Shown one piece after another: positions 25,048 through 34,068 of a stretch of 44,834 bases of DNA (the first letter of the stretch is position 1; each line of letters opens with the position of its first letter). The position numbers and the translations under genes were made by a program. Origin of the DNA: Bordetella parapertussis. GTDB taxonomy: Bacteria > Pseudomonadota > Gammaproteobacteria > Burkholderiales > Burkholderiaceae_B. The stretch covers positions 1 to 44,834 of the forward strand of contig CALQNE010000002.1 of assembly GCA_943331855.1 (NCBI GenBank). Reading direction: 5' to 3'. The notes under the pieces were generated by a model. It saw only the letters and a program-made list of their open reading frames with translations, was not told the origin of the DNA and ran no database searches.

Positions 25048-26276
25048 GTCATCAGATCTAAACAGGTTCGTGCAATCACTTTGGTTGCACGCCTCAGATC
25101 TTCAAGCTCTAAGCGCTCATCGGGTTGTTTAGCCCGACTTTCTTCAACAGTTCGTGGCCCAGCGCCATACAACACAACTGGCACACCCGCTTCGCAGTAC
25201 AAGCGTGCATCCGCATATAAAGGCGTGCCGCAGGCGGGCACATCTTCATTAAAAATTGTTTTGGCATGTGTCTGCAAAGCGCCGACCAAAGCATCGCTAC
25301 CAGCTAAAGGCTTCAGTGCACGCGCCAGTAAGATCCTACGGGTTTGGACGCTGATGCCCGGCAAGGCTTGCCAAGTTTTTTCAATAGCGTCGCGCAGAGT
25401 TTGCTCAACTTGAGCAGGATCTTCTTCAGGGATCATTCGGCGATCAAGTTTAAGCACTACTTTACCGGGGATGACGTTGGTGTTGGTGCCACCGTTGATT
25501 AAACCGATATTCAAATAAGGGTGATTGATGCCTGGCACCTTGCTAGTGATCGACTTGTAGGTATCATTTAATGCATACAAGGCGTTCATGATTTTGACAG
25601 CAGCTTGCAGCGCATCGACACCAGAGGTTGGCACCGCCGCATGGCCCATCTTGCCGTTCACGGTGACTTCAAGTTGCAAGCAACCGTTGTGGGCTGTAAT
25701 GATTTGATAACTAAAGCCTGCAGCAATCGCCAGGTCGGGTTGGGTGAGTTTATTTTTTAGCAACCAACCAGGGCCAAGTTCGCCGCCAAATTCTTCGTCA
25801 TAGGTAAATTGCAACTCAATGCGCCCTTTTAGCGGCACGCCTAAGGACTCAAGCGCCCGCACTGCAAATACGTACGTTGAAAAATCGCACTTACTCACTG
25901 CGGCTGCACGTCCGTAGATTTTGCCGTCATGCACTTCACCCGCGTAGGGCGGGTAAGTCCAGCCGTCTCCGGGCGGTACAACATCGCCATGCGCATTGAG
26001 CGCAAGCACACGACCGCCCTGCCCGTACTGACGTTTGACAATGAGATTCGTAATCGATTCAAGCCCCGCAGCATGTACAACCTCTTCAGGCACGGCATGT
26101 GCTTCGGCTTGCATGTCATATTTTTTAAGCAGCTGTGCCGTGTGTAGAGCGTGCGGGGTGTTATTACCAGGCGGCGTGTCCGTTGGCACAGAAAGCACCG
26201 ACTGTAAGAAAGACACCTGTTCATCAAAGTGTGCGTCGATCCATTGATCAAGACGAAAGTAGGCAGAAGTATTCAT
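25044..26276 (-). CDS. M20-family metallopeptidase-like deacylase (ArgE/DapE-like)
   Basis: This 410-residue cytosolic protein has the two-domain M20 layout with a dimerisation domain in the middle (GKMGHAAVPTSGVDALQAAV). Metal-site elements present are HGD (His96, Asp98) and DEE (Glu161, Glu162, catalytic base plus ligand). Two usual ligands look altered: the bridging Asp of GRGxxDxK is Val127 in GRAAAVSK, and the C-terminal His is Lys383 in RAKQPDER. Activity is therefore less certain than for the neighbour. It lies 37 bases downstream of the AllC-like gene on the same strand, suggesting joint degradation of an N-acyl or ureido compound. Confidence 0.85.
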   Translation of the reverse strand: MNTSAYFRLDQWIDAHFDEQVSFLQSVLSVPTDTPPGNNTPHALHTAQLLKKYDMQAEAHAVPEEVVHAAGLESITNLIVKRQYGQGGRVLALNAHGDVVPPGDGWTYPPYAGEVHDGKIYGRAAAVSKCDFSTYVFAVRALESLGVPLKGRIELQFTYDEEFGGELGPGWLLKNKLTQPDLAIAAGFSYQIITAHNGCLQLEVTVNGKMGHAAVPTSGVDALQAAVKIMNALYALNDTYKSITSKVPGINHPYLNIGLINGGTNTNVIPGKVVLKLDRRMIPEEDPAQVEQTLRDAIEKTWQALPGISVQTRRILLARALKPLAGSDALVGALQTHAKTIFNEDVPACGTPLYADARLYCEAGVPVVLYGAGPRTVEESRAKQPDERLELEDLRRATKVIARTCLDLMT

Positions 26277-26313
26277 CAGAAAATCATTCTATTCAAAAAG
26301 TTTATACGTACGC

Positions 26314-27564
26314 TTAAGGATGTGCCACTAAATCATCGAGCAAGGCAACAAACGCTTGTACCGTAAGATCTGCATCTTCGGCCGTGATGATTTCCAGTGG
26401 ATTATGACTAATGCCGCGATTACCACCACGCACAAACAACATGGCCTGCGGCATGATGGTATGCAATTTCATGGCATCGTGGCCGGCACCACTATTGAGT
26501 TTAAAAACGGGTTGGCCAATCGCAGTGACGGCACGCTCCCAGCGCGTTTGCCAAGCGGGATCTGAGGGCGCAGCTGCCGCACGCATCACCTCGGTGTATT
26601 CAAACTTAACCTGACGCCGCTCGGCAATGCTTTGCGCTTGCTTCACGATATCGCTGACCAAGGCATCGCGTTGCGCATCGGTGGGGGCACGCATATCTAA
26701 CGTAAACGCACATTCACCGGGTATCACGTTAATGGATCCGCCCGGCACTTGAAACTGACCGACTGTTGCAACCGAATCCGTATCGGCACGCGCGCGTTGT
26801 TCAGCCATCAAGCTGATTTCAGCGGCAGCAAGCATGGCATCTTGTCGCATCAACATAGGCGTCGTGCCCGCGTGGGCCGCCATACCTGACGTTTTGCAGG
26901 TTGCCCGGATGCCGGCATTGATCGAAGTGACCACACCTAAGGGCAACGCCCCTTCGCATAAAACGGGGCCTTGCTCAATATGCACCTCAACAAAGCCCAG
27001 ATATTGATTCGGGTCGCGCTTCAGTGCAGCGATAGCATCGAACGTGCCCGGCAAGCCCGCTTGTTGCATGGCCTGCTGCATCGTGACACCATCTGCATCC
27101 ACTTGCGCCAACCAAGCTGGGTCAAACGACCCAGTCAGCGCACTAGCGGCCAAAAAGGTAGCGCGATAGCGTTGGCCCTCTTCTTCGGCAAAGCCGATCA
27201 CCTCAATACCAAAGGGTAGGCGCTGCTTACGCTGCACCAACTCGCGAACCGCAGCCAACGGCACCAAGATCCCTAAACGACCATCATATTTGCCGCCATT
27301 ACGCACCGTGTCGTAATGCGAGCCCGTCAATAAACGCGGGGTTTTGGGATTTTGCCCATGATAGACACCGACCACATTACCCACTGCATCGGTTGATACT
27401 TCGTCAAAACCTGCCTCAAGCATCAACGCGCTTAAGGTGCGGCCGGTTGCCAGATGGGCGTCCGTTAGATAGGTGACGGTCAACTGGCCTTTCTCGGCCC
27501 AGTGAGGCTCGCTAAACTGAGCCAGTTGCTCAGACCACTGCATGATCATGTCGCCAAAACGCAT
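26314..27564 (-). CDS. Zn-dependent amidase, AllC/HyuC type (allantoate amidohydrolase or N-carbamoyl amino acid hydrolase)
   Basis: This 416-residue M20-type enzyme hydrolyses ureido or carbamoyl groups from allantoate, N-carbamoyl amino acids or beta-ureidopropionate. Metal and catalytic positions are intact: His83 (GSHYDTV), Asp94 (GKYDGRLG), Glu128/129 (FAEEEGQR), His195 (HIEQGP), AHAGTTPM, and the final His in SGAGHDAMKL. Ribosome binding sites are poor for all start choices; the first ATG is used, with alternatives 15 and 21 bases downstream. It heads a two-gene unit with the M20 protein and follows the cyanase terminator. Releasing ammonia from ureides fits the neighbouring nitrogen-scavenging operon. 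Confidence 0.88.
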   Translation of the reverse strand: MRFGDMIMQWSEQLAQFSEPHWAEKGQLTVTYLTDAHLATGRTLSALMLEAGFDEVSTDAVGNVVGVYHGQNPKTPRLLTGSHYDTVRNGGKYDGRLGILVPLAAVRELVQRKQRLPFGIEVIGFAEEEGQRYRATFLAASALTGSFDPAWLAQVDADGVTMQQAMQQAGLPGTFDAIAALKRDPNQYLGFVEVHIEQGPVLCEGALPLGVVTSINAGIRATCKTSGMAAHAGTTPMLMRQDAMLAAAEISLMAEQRARADTDSVATVGQFQVPGGSINVIPGECAFTLDMRAPTDAQRDALVSDIVKQAQSIAERRQVKFEYTEVMRAAAAPSDPAWQTRWERAVTAIGQPVFKLNSGAGHDAMKLHTIMPQAMLFVRGGNRGISHNPLEIITAEDADLTVQAFVALLDDLVAHP

Positions 27565-27660
27565 AGAGATATCGATAAAAAAGGAAAGGTAGCGCTTAAA
27601 GTCTTAAAAACGAGTACCTAAGCGGCGCGCGATGATCCGAGCACAATGAACTATAACCAA

Positions 27661-27694
27661 AAAAGCAAAAAAGGCGACAGAAAACTCTGTCGCC
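27661..27694 (-). terminator. Rho-independent terminator of the cyn operon
   Basis: A perfect 9-bp stem (GGCGACAGA/TCTGTCGCC, 4-base loop) is followed on the minus strand by TTTTTTGCTTTT. It lies 31 bases beyond the cynS stop. Confidence 0.85.
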
Positions 27695-27725
27695 CAGGCA
27701 CTCAGGCCAAAAAAAAATCTAATTC

Positions 27726-28199
27726 TTAATACGTTTTGTAGGGTAAGAATTTTCCGGATAATACGACATTGACACGATCGCCCTTTGGATCGGGTTCACG
27801 CTTGATATCCATTGAAAAATCGATTGCGCTCATGATGCCATCGCCAAACTCTTCGTGAATCAGTTCTTTAATTGTTGTGCCATAGACACTCACGATTTCG
27901 TACCAGCGATAAATGAGCGGATCTGTTGGAACTGAGCTGCGTAAGGAGCCTTTGTAAGGTACCACTTGCAATAAAGCGACAGCTTCAGCGGGTAGATCAA
28001 ACGTTTTGCCAATAATCGTGGCTTGCGCTTTGGTCAGCGTCATTTGCCCCAGGCAAGCGGCCGTCGTCCACTCTTTTGAAAGTTTGAGTTTCTTTGAAAC
28101 ATCCGCCCACTTAATGCCTTTTTGCACTTTAGCCGAATAAATTAAATCGGTTACGTCTTCGCGTGTCATCGGTTTAGCGACTGCTTTGGCAACGGCCAT
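27726..28199 (-). CDS. cynS: Cyanase (cyanate hydratase)
   Basis: Cyanase converts cyanate and bicarbonate to ammonia and carbon dioxide in the cytoplasm as a decamer. The 157-residue product matches the family in length. It has an N-terminal helical domain and the catalytic C-terminal part DPLIYRWYEIV...GDGIMSAIDF, giving the active-site triad Arg98, Glu101 and Ser124. GGAG precedes the ATG. It is the last gene of the operon after cynABD and before the terminator, matching the cynABDS order known from cyanobacteria. No cynT carbonic anhydrase or cynR regulator is adjacent. Confidence 0.97.
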   Translation of the reverse strand: MAVAKAVAKPMTREDVTDLIYSAKVQKGIKWADVSKKLKLSKEWTTAACLGQMTLTKAQATIIGKTFDLPAEAVALLQVVPYKGSLRSSVPTDPLIYRWYEIVSVYGTTIKELIHEEFGDGIMSAIDFSMDIKREPDPKGDRVNVVLSGKFLPYKTY

Positions 28200-28238
28200 G
28201 TAGATCTCCTGAATTTAGAAAAGTAAAAGATATAAGTT

Positions 28239-29036
28239 TTATGCTTGTGCAAAGGTCTTTGACCGGTGCACTAAAAAATCAATCAAATGATTGCGTACTT
28301 CGTAAAATTTTGGATCATGATGCATCGTGGCACGCGTACGATCGCGGGGTAAAGGATTGCTCACAATTTCAGCAAGCTTCGCGCGTGGGCCATTACTCAT
28401 CAAAAATATTTTGTCTGACAATAAAATCGCCTCATCAACGTCGTGGGTAATCATAAAAACGGTTTGCTTGGTTTGCCGCACAATCGTCACTAACTCGTCT
28501 TGAATATTGCCGCGTGTCAAGGCATCTAGCGCACCAAAGGGCTCATCCAATAACAACATCTTAGGCTGTATCGCAAAGGCACGCGCAATACCGACGCGCT
28601 GCTTCATTCCGCCCGAAAGCTGCGAGGGCTTTTTATTTTCTGAACCTTGTAGATGCACCATATCAATAAACTGCTGTACGTGCTGATCAACCTGCGTGCG
28701 CGACCAATCGGGCCACTTTGAACGCACAGCGAAAGCGATATTGCCGTGAACAGTCATCCAAGGCATCAGCGCATGGGCCTGAAACACCACGCCGCGATCC
28801 AGACTAGGGCCTGAGATTTCACGCCCATCGATGAAAGCATTACCACCCGTGGGTTCTTCAAGCCCGGCGAGCACGTTCAAAATCGTCGTCTTGCCACAGC
28901 CTGAATGACCGATAATGCAAACAAAATCACCTTTTGTGATTTCAAAATTGATATCGTCAAAGACGACAAGATCGCCCTCACCCGAGACGCTTGGAAACGA
29001 CTGTTTCAAGCCCTGCACTTGTACAAAACTTTGCAT
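28239..29036 (-). CDS. cynD: Cyanate/nitrate-type ABC transporter ATPase
   Basis: This 265-residue ATP-binding subunit of a NitT/TauT-type importer has Walker A HSGCGKTT, signature LSGGMKQR, Walker [12 protein letters not shown] and the switch ITHDVDEA. The location between the permease and cynS, 36 and 39 bases away, indicates cyanate import. On sequence alone nitrate or taurine would be equally possible; the linkage to cyanase decides. Confidence 0.92.
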   Translation of the reverse strand: MQSFVQVQGLKQSFPSVSGEGDLVVFDDINFEITKGDFVCIIGHSGCGKTTILNVLAGLEEPTGGNAFIDGREISGPSLDRGVVFQAHALMPWMTVHGNIAFAVRSKWPDWSRTQVDQHVQQFIDMVHLQGSENKKPSQLSGGMKQRVGIARAFAIQPKMLLLDEPFGALDALTRGNIQDELVTIVRQTKQTVFMITHDVDEAILLSDKIFLMSNGPRAKLAEIVSNPLPRDRTRATMHHDPKFYEVRNHLIDFLVHRSKTFAQA

Positions 29037-29071
29037 GTCAGGGTCTTCCTGTCGTTTTTAAGTCAAGTAAA

Positions 29072-29914
29072 TTAATCACGATAGGTCACCGCTTTTTGCA
29101 AACGTGCAAAACACATATCCAGCAACATTCCGATTACACCGATCAAAAAGACGGCCACTAAAATATTGGCGATTGAAAGATTGTTCCATTCATTCCACAC
29201 AAAATATCCAATGCCAGTGCCACCCACTAGCATCTCGGCAGCAACAATCACCAGCCAGGCGATACCAATTGAAATCCTCATCCCCGTCATAATCGTCGGC
29301 GCTGCGGCAGGCAAGATCACCAACAGGGCTTTACGCAAGGGGCTAACTTCAAGCGTACGCGAAACGTCAATCCATTCTTTACGGACTGAGGCTACGCCGA
29401 AGGCAGTGTTAATCAACATGGGCCAAATCGAGCAGATAAAGATCACAAAGATAGCGGATACCCCCGAGTCCTTCAGCGTAAACAGCGCGAGTGGCATCCA
29501 GGCTAAAGGTGAGATCGGCTTAAGCACTTGAATAAACGGATCAAGCGCTTGAAACACTAAACGCGACATACCGATCAAAAATCCGAGCGGCACCGCCACC
29601 AAGGCAGCCAAACCAAAGCCTAGCCCTACGCGTCCGACTGACCACGCCAGTTGAATCCCAATGCCTTTATCGTTCGGTCCTCGATCGTAGAAAGGATTGG
29701 CCAACTGCTCGGCAAGTTTGCGCCCGACATCCATGGGAGTTGGAAATGCCGATTTTTGCCCAGTAGAGGCTGCCGAACCCACTAACTTGGCGTATTCGTC
29801 GTCCACCGTCTGAGTGCTTGAGAAAGGCATCGTCCCGATTTGCCATGCAGCCACGAACACGCCAAAAATCAACAAAGACAAAATCAAGGCGCGTAGTTTC
29901 TCACTTTTAAGCAT
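29072..29914 (-). CDS. cynB: Cyanate/nitrate-type ABC transporter permease
   Basis: This 280-residue inner-membrane subunit has six or so helices. The first is at residues 9-27, then a long periplasmic segment follows. The cytoplasmic coupling loop reads DVSRTLEVSPLRKALLVILP, the EAA-like motif of the NrtB/CynB/SsuC group. It starts five bases after the cynA stop. The ATPase gene follows at 35 bases. Substrate specificity is inferred from the operon. Confidence 0.93.
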   Translation of the reverse strand: MLKSEKLRALILSLLIFGVFVAAWQIGTMPFSSTQTVDDEYAKLVGSAASTGQKSAFPTPMDVGRKLAEQLANPFYDRGPNDKGIGIQLAWSVGRVGLGFGLAALVAVPLGFLIGMSRLVFQALDPFIQVLKPISPLAWMPLALFTLKDSGVSAIFVIFICSIWPMLINTAFGVASVRKEWIDVSRTLEVSPLRKALLVILPAAAPTIMTGMRISIGIAWLVIVAAEMLVGGTGIGYFVWNEWNNLSIANILVAVFLIGVIGMLLDMCFARLQKAVTYRD

Positions 29915-29919
29915 CGCGC

Positions 29920-31284
29920 TTAAATCCTCTTAATCGCAAAGCTATCGAGATACTCTTTAGGCTTACTTGAATCAAACACTTTGCCCATGACGGTAATCGA
30001 CTTGGTATTCGAGGCGGGTGGTACAAGGCCCGCTTGTTCCATTGCACGTCGCGCATCTGTTGCCAAGAACACATCGCGCGCTATTTTTTGATAATCGACT
30101 TCACCTTTAATCTGACCCCAGCGCTGCATTTGCGTCAAAATCCAGATCGCAAATGACTCCCACGGAAAGGGATCAAAGCCCGCACGATCAGGTACTTTTT
30201 TGACGCCACCTAAGCCATCAGCAAAGGTGCCGGTCAACACTTGCTCGACAACCGTTAAGGGCTGATTCAAATAATTGGGCGTTGAAATCGCCGCTGCAAT
30301 TTCTTTACGATTTTCTGGCTTTTGCGCATAAGCCGTTGCTTCAACGATTGACCGAAGCAAGGCGCCGTAGGTATTGGGATTTGTCGTAACAAACTCTTTA
30401 CTAGCTGCAAACGCGCAACAGGGGTGACCGTCCCACAACTCTTTTGACAAAATATGAATAAAACCAACGCCATCAAACACCGCGCGCTGATTGACAGGAT
30501 CAGGTCCTAAAAAACCATCTATGTTGTCGGCACGCAAGTTGGCGACCATCTCTGGTGGTGGCACCACACGAATCTGTACATCACGATCAGGATCTAAACC
30601 ATTTTCAGCGAGGTAATAACGCAACAGATAATTGTGCATCGAGTAGTCAAACGGAATCGCGAACTTGAAGCCCTTCCAATCTTTTGGATTACGCTTATCT
30701 TTGTGCTTCATGGCCAGCGTGATGGCCTGCCCGTTAATATTTTCAATGGCTGGTACGGTATAAGGCGTGGGCGACGCACCCGCACCGATCGAAATCGCGA
30801 TGGGCATGGGCGACAACATGTGCGCGGCGTCGTATTCTTTATTCATGGTCTTGTCGCGGATCACAGCCCAGCCTGCAGTCTTGATCACTTCAACATTAAG
30901 ACCCTGACGCTTATAAAACCCCATGGGATCCGCCATGATGATCGGGGTGGCGCAGGTGATTGGAATAAAGCCGATCTTTAGATCGGTTTTCTCTAGCTTG
31001 CCGCCTTGCGCAAAGGCTTCTTTTGCAGCCGCTAACGGAAACAGCGCTGACAAAGCAGCCAACGCAGTGGGTGCGCCGACAGCCTGCAAGAAGCGACGAC
31101 GCATACCGTCTTCAGGAAACACAGCACGCATCACAGCTTGCTCAACCACCCGCGAGGTCAAAGCCTCTGACGAGTGCTGCTCGACCAAGGCTGTGCTGGC
31201 TTGATGCTCAGCCTCAGACTGATGCTGGCCACAGGCGCAGCGCAAACGAACATTTGAATCAAACGGATTTGAGAACAGTGACAT
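29920..31284 (-). CDS. cynA: Cyanate/nitrate-type ABC transporter substrate-binding protein (Tat-exported)
   Basis: The 454-residue receptor is of the NrtA/CynA/CmpA group. The ATG at 31284 has AAGGG upstream; a longer frame up to 31341 would run through the sigma-54 promoter and is rejected. The first 60 residues carry a CxC motif (Cys16, Cys18) in CACGQHQSEAEH. A twin-arginine type signal follows, RRRFLQ (62-67), a hydrophobic segment and AFA cleavage near 92. This unusual leader is common in proteobacterial NrtA-type receptors. The ligand domain includes IGFIPITCATPIIMA. As first gene of the operon it sets the promoter position. Confidence 0.92.
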   Translation of the reverse strand: MSLFSNPFDSNVRLRCACGQHQSEAEHQASTALVEQHSSEALTSRVVEQAVMRAVFPEDGMRRRFLQAVGAPTALAALSALFPLAAAKEAFAQGGKLEKTDLKIGFIPITCATPIIMADPMGFYKRQGLNVEVIKTAGWAVIRDKTMNKEYDAAHMLSPMPIAISIGAGASPTPYTVPAIENINGQAITLAMKHKDKRNPKDWKGFKFAIPFDYSMHNYLLRYYLAENGLDPDRDVQIRVVPPPEMVANLRADNIDGFLGPDPVNQRAVFDGVGFIHILSKELWDGHPCCAFAASKEFVTTNPNTYGALLRSIVEATAYAQKPENRKEIAAAISTPNYLNQPLTVVEQVLTGTFADGLGGVKKVPDRAGFDPFPWESFAIWILTQMQRWGQIKGEVDYQKIARDVFLATDARRAMEQAGLVPPASNTKSITVMGKVFDSSKPKEYLDSFAIKRI

Positions 31285-31324
31285 CGTGAGCACCCTTTGC
31301 GTTGAGACTTGACATAGGGTGAAC

Positions 31325-31341
31325 AGCAAATAACGTGCCAA
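31325..31341 (-). promoter_or_regulatory. Sigma-54 (RpoN) promoter of the cyn operon
   Basis: On the minus strand TTGGCACG-TTAT-TTGCT matches the -24/-12 consensus (TGGCACG-N4-TTGCW) at all key bases, with GG and GC in the right spacing. The transcript start is predicted near 31314, giving a leader of about 30 bases before cynA. Confidence 0.85.
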
Positions 31342-31465
31342 CTAATTAGGTCGATTGGATCGTCGTCCTAAAATGCACTGCAAGGACTGGGAATGCGCGA
31401 CAACAAGGCTAAGAGCAACGCCGATACGCCTTATTTTGGCGCATGGTTCAAAGCGCAAGATTGTT

Positions 31466-31482
31466 TGCACCAATTTGGTGCT
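31466..31482. promoter_or_regulatory. NtrC-type enhancer site upstream of the cyn promoter
   Basis: TGCACCA-ATT-TGGTGCT is an almost perfect palindrome matching the NtrC pattern TGCACCnnnnnGGTGCA. Its centre is about 160 bases upstream of the predicted start of transcription, the usual distance for enhancer binding with sigma-54. Confidence 0.68.
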
Positions 31483-31522
31483 GTCACGCACCAATACTTG
31501 GCTTATGTCCCATACAAGCAGC

Positions 31523-32374
31523 CTAATCAAGTTCAAGCATCACCGGCTGATGATCCGAAGCCTTGGTTTCTTGGTTGACGGCAAAGCTTTTTACACGCGG
31601 TGCGAGCGAATCGCTCACAAAAAAGAAATCACAACCTACGGGTTCTGGGCCATAGGTTCGGTCGAATAACCTGAAGGTTGACGGATAGGCAGCGCCAGGG
31701 TGCAGCACGTCAAAACTATTCACCAAATTGCAGGCGGCATCTGTTTGAAGCATGGTGGCGTACTCATCGCTATCTGGCTCAAAATTAAAATCACCGCAAA
31801 TAATTGTGTCGGTTGTGAGGGGCTTAGGTTGATAAGGAGTGCCCTGCTCTGTTTTTGAAGGCTGTGCAGCCAGCGCGCAACCTTGCAAATGCAAATCACG
31901 AAGCGCGCGCGTTTGTGCGTGGCGCATGATCTGGTTGTAATACTCAAGATGGCTGGTGATCAAGCGCACCGGGCCCCAAGGTGCTTGCACAGTGCAGGTC
32001 AGCGCAATGCGCTGCATGCTGGGCGTTGGCTCGACCACTGTAGGATTAGGATATGGTAAAGGTGTGTGCTGCACCTGGCGTACGGGCAACCGGGTCGCGA
32101 TCAAGTTGCCAAACTGCTGACGCATCGTGCCGCAAGGCGACAACTCATCAATGGCGGCGCTAAAAAAAACCTCAAACCCAGGCAACAAGGCCTTAACAAT
32201 CTCAGGTTGATTAGGTTGTGCCGTGCCCGTTAGGGTCGTGTAATTCACGGCAACTTCTTGCAAGCACAACGCATCAAAATCAGCCATCTCACGCGCGACC
32301 TTCAACACGCGCGCAATATCCACGACGCCATCCAAGCCTTTAAACCACTGTACGTTATAGGTCACAATTTTCAT
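31523..32374 (-). CDS. Endonuclease/exonuclease/phosphatase (EEP) family phosphodiesterase
   Basis: This 283-residue metal-dependent phosphodiesterase has the EEP motifs: TYNVQW (Asn7), LCLQE (Glu40), TSHLEYYN (catalytic His), CGDFNF (Asp and Asn) and the final SDHQPV (Asp274, His275). No signal peptide is present, so it is cytosolic. Its start overlaps the ugpE stop as ATGA, so translation is coupled to the transporter. In classic ugp operons this place is held by UgpQ, a glycerophosphodiester phosphodiesterase of a different fold; this protein may do the same job on imported diesters. A nuclease role cannot be excluded by sequence. Confidence 0.87.
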   Translation of the reverse strand: MKIVTYNVQWFKGLDGVVDIARVLKVAREMADFDALCLQEVAVNYTTLTGTAQPNQPEIVKALLPGFEVFFSAAIDELSPCGTMRQQFGNLIATRLPVRQVQHTPLPYPNPTVVEPTPSMQRIALTCTVQAPWGPVRLITSHLEYYNQIMRHAQTRALRDLHLQGCALAAQPSKTEQGTPYQPKPLTTDTIICGDFNFEPDSDEYATMLQTDAACNLVNSFDVLHPGAAYPSTFRLFDRTYGPEPVGCDFFFVSDSLAPRVKSFAVNQETKASDHQPVMLELD

Positions 32375-33189
32375 TTGATACCTGCTCGCATAAAGGATTG
32401 AACAAACTGACGCTGAAAAATCAAAAAGCCAATTAATAAGGGACCCGAGGTCAGCAAGGTGGCCGCGGTGATGATAGACCAGTCAATGCCCTGATCGGTA
32501 GACGAAAACACTTGCAAGCCAACCGTGAGCGGACGCGACTCAACTGAATTACTCACCACCAAAGGCCAAAGAAAATTATTCCAGTGATAGCTCACCGACA
32601 CCAATGAAAACGCGAGATACACCGGTTTGGCTAACGGGATGTAAACGTGACGCAACACTTGTAGCGCTGAGGCCCCTTCCATTTCAGCGGCCTCAACAAG
32701 CTCTTTGGGAATTGTTCGAAAGGTTTGGCGCAACAAAAAGATTGCAAACGCCGAAGCAAAATAGGGCAAGCCAATTCCAAACAAGGTATCAACCAGACCC
32801 AGCTTTGTGAGCGTTTGATAATTTCGCACAATTAAAATTTCGGGCATGATCATTAACTGAATCAAGACCAGTGAAAACATCACGCTTTTGCCGCAAAACT
32901 CATAGCGCGCAAACGCGTAAGCTGCCAAGGTACACAGCAATAACTGCATGGCAAGAATGGTTGCGACCAACAAGGTTGTGTTTAAAAAATAACGCGCAAA
33001 CGGTGCTGCCTCCCACGCGGCCTTGAAGTTATCAAGTGTGAGTGGCGCGGTGAGCACCCATTTTGTAGCGAACTCAGAAGGATGAAACGCAGCCCAGCAG
33101 GCGTATAGCAAAGGCGTGATCCACAACAGCGCCAACACCCAGGCACCCAAGGTAGAAAGCAGCCCGGCTTGAATCCCTTGGCTGTTCAT
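32371..33189 (-). CDS. ugpE: Ugp-type ABC transporter permease (UgpE)
   Basis: This 272-residue inner-membrane permease has six helices and the coupling motif EAAEMEGASALQVLRHVYIP. Length suits UgpE (281 in E. coli). Both ends overlap neighbours by ATGA (ugpA upstream and the EEP gene downstream), showing tight coupling. The upstream Pho box supports phosphate-ester uptake rather than sugar uptake, which sequence alone would allow. Confidence 0.88.
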   Translation of the reverse strand: MNSQGIQAGLLSTLGAWVLALLWITPLLYACWAAFHPSEFATKWVLTAPLTLDNFKAAWEAAPFARYFLNTTLLVATILAMQLLLCTLAAYAFARYEFCGKSVMFSLVLIQLMIMPEILIVRNYQTLTKLGLVDTLFGIGLPYFASAFAIFLLRQTFRTIPKELVEAAEMEGASALQVLRHVYIPLAKPVYLAFSLVSVSYHWNNFLWPLVVSNSVESRPLTVGLQVFSSTDQGIDWSIITAATLLTSGPLLIGFLIFQRQFVQSFMRAGIK

Positions 33190-34061
33190 CGGTAATGAGC
33201 CCTGCGGTCAAGCACAAAAAACTGCACAAGCCCTACGATTGCCAAAAGTGCCAGCAACACGGCAGTCAGGGCCGAGGCGTAGCCCTGGTCCCAGAACTTG
33301 AAGCCGACTTCATACAAATAAAAAAGCAAAAGCGAAGAGGCGTTATCGGGCCCGCCCTTGGTCATCACAATAATGTGATCAACCATTCTGAACGCATTGA
33401 TCAACGCATTAACCAACACAAAAATCGTCGTAGGCATCAGCAGGGGCCACTGAATGCGTCTAAAAAAATACCACCGACTGGCACCCTCGATTTGTGCGGC
33501 CTCTTGGTAACTGGGACTCAAGGTTTGCAACGCTGCCAAATAAAAGATCATAAAGAAGCCGGCTTCTTTCCAGATCGCAACCACGATGACCGATCCTAAA
33601 ACCAAGTTCGGATCGCCTAACCAGTTTTGACTTGCAAAGCCAAAAGCTTGCAGTACTTGATTAATTAAGCCGTACCCGGGCGTGTAAAAGAAGATCCAAA
33701 TATTAGCAACAGCAATCATGGGCAAGACGGTTGGTAAAAAATAGGATAGCCTTAGAAATTGACGCCCAGCGATTTTGTCATTGACCCACAAGGCCATGCC
33801 AATCGATAACGCGATGGACACCGGAATCGTCGCTAACGCAAACCAAAGGTTATTGATCAAGGATTTCCAGAAGATCGGGTCTTCAATCATGCCTTGATAA
33901 TTGTCGAGACCCACAAACACACTCGCGCGTCCCGCCCGCGGCGTGGACATCAAGCTATCAAGCAAGGTCGCAACGGCAGGGTAATGCGTAAAGCCTACCA
34001 AGAAAACGAAGGCAGGCAATAACAACAGATATGCGTAAAGATGACGACGAGCAGTATGCAT
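33186..34061 (-). CDS. ugpA: Ugp-type ABC transporter permease (UgpA)
   Basis: This 291-residue permease pairs with UgpE. It has six helices, with the first near residues 9-27, and the coupling motif EAAQIEGASRWYFFRRIQWPL. Length suits UgpA (295 in E. coli). It is separated from ugpB by 49 bases that hold an inverted repeat, and one arm of this sits at the expected position of the ribosome binding site. No good Shine-Dalgarno is visible, so expression may be lower than that of ugpB. Confidence 0.88.
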   Translation of the reverse strand: MHTARRHLYAYLLLLPAFVFLVGFTHYPAVATLLDSLMSTPRAGRASVFVGLDNYQGMIEDPIFWKSLINNLWFALATIPVSIALSIGMALWVNDKIAGRQFLRLSYFLPTVLPMIAVANIWIFFYTPGYGLINQVLQAFGFASQNWLGDPNLVLGSVIVVAIWKEAGFFMIFYLAALQTLSPSYQEAAQIEGASRWYFFRRIQWPLLMPTTIFVLVNALINAFRMVDHIIVMTKGGPDNASSLLLFYLYEVGFKFWDQGYASALTAVLLALLAIVGLVQFFVLDRRAHYR

Positions 34062-34068
34062 CGTGCGA

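Noticed and set aside
31285..31341. N-terminal extension of cynA to 31341
   Set aside because: The extension runs through the sigma-54 promoter and predicted transcript start, and the ATG at 31284 has its own ribosome binding site.
31355..31669. 104-residue plus-strand open frame over the cyn control region
   Set aside because: It overlaps the conserved C-terminal coding part of the EEP gene and the regulatory sites, and its product has no recognisable feature.
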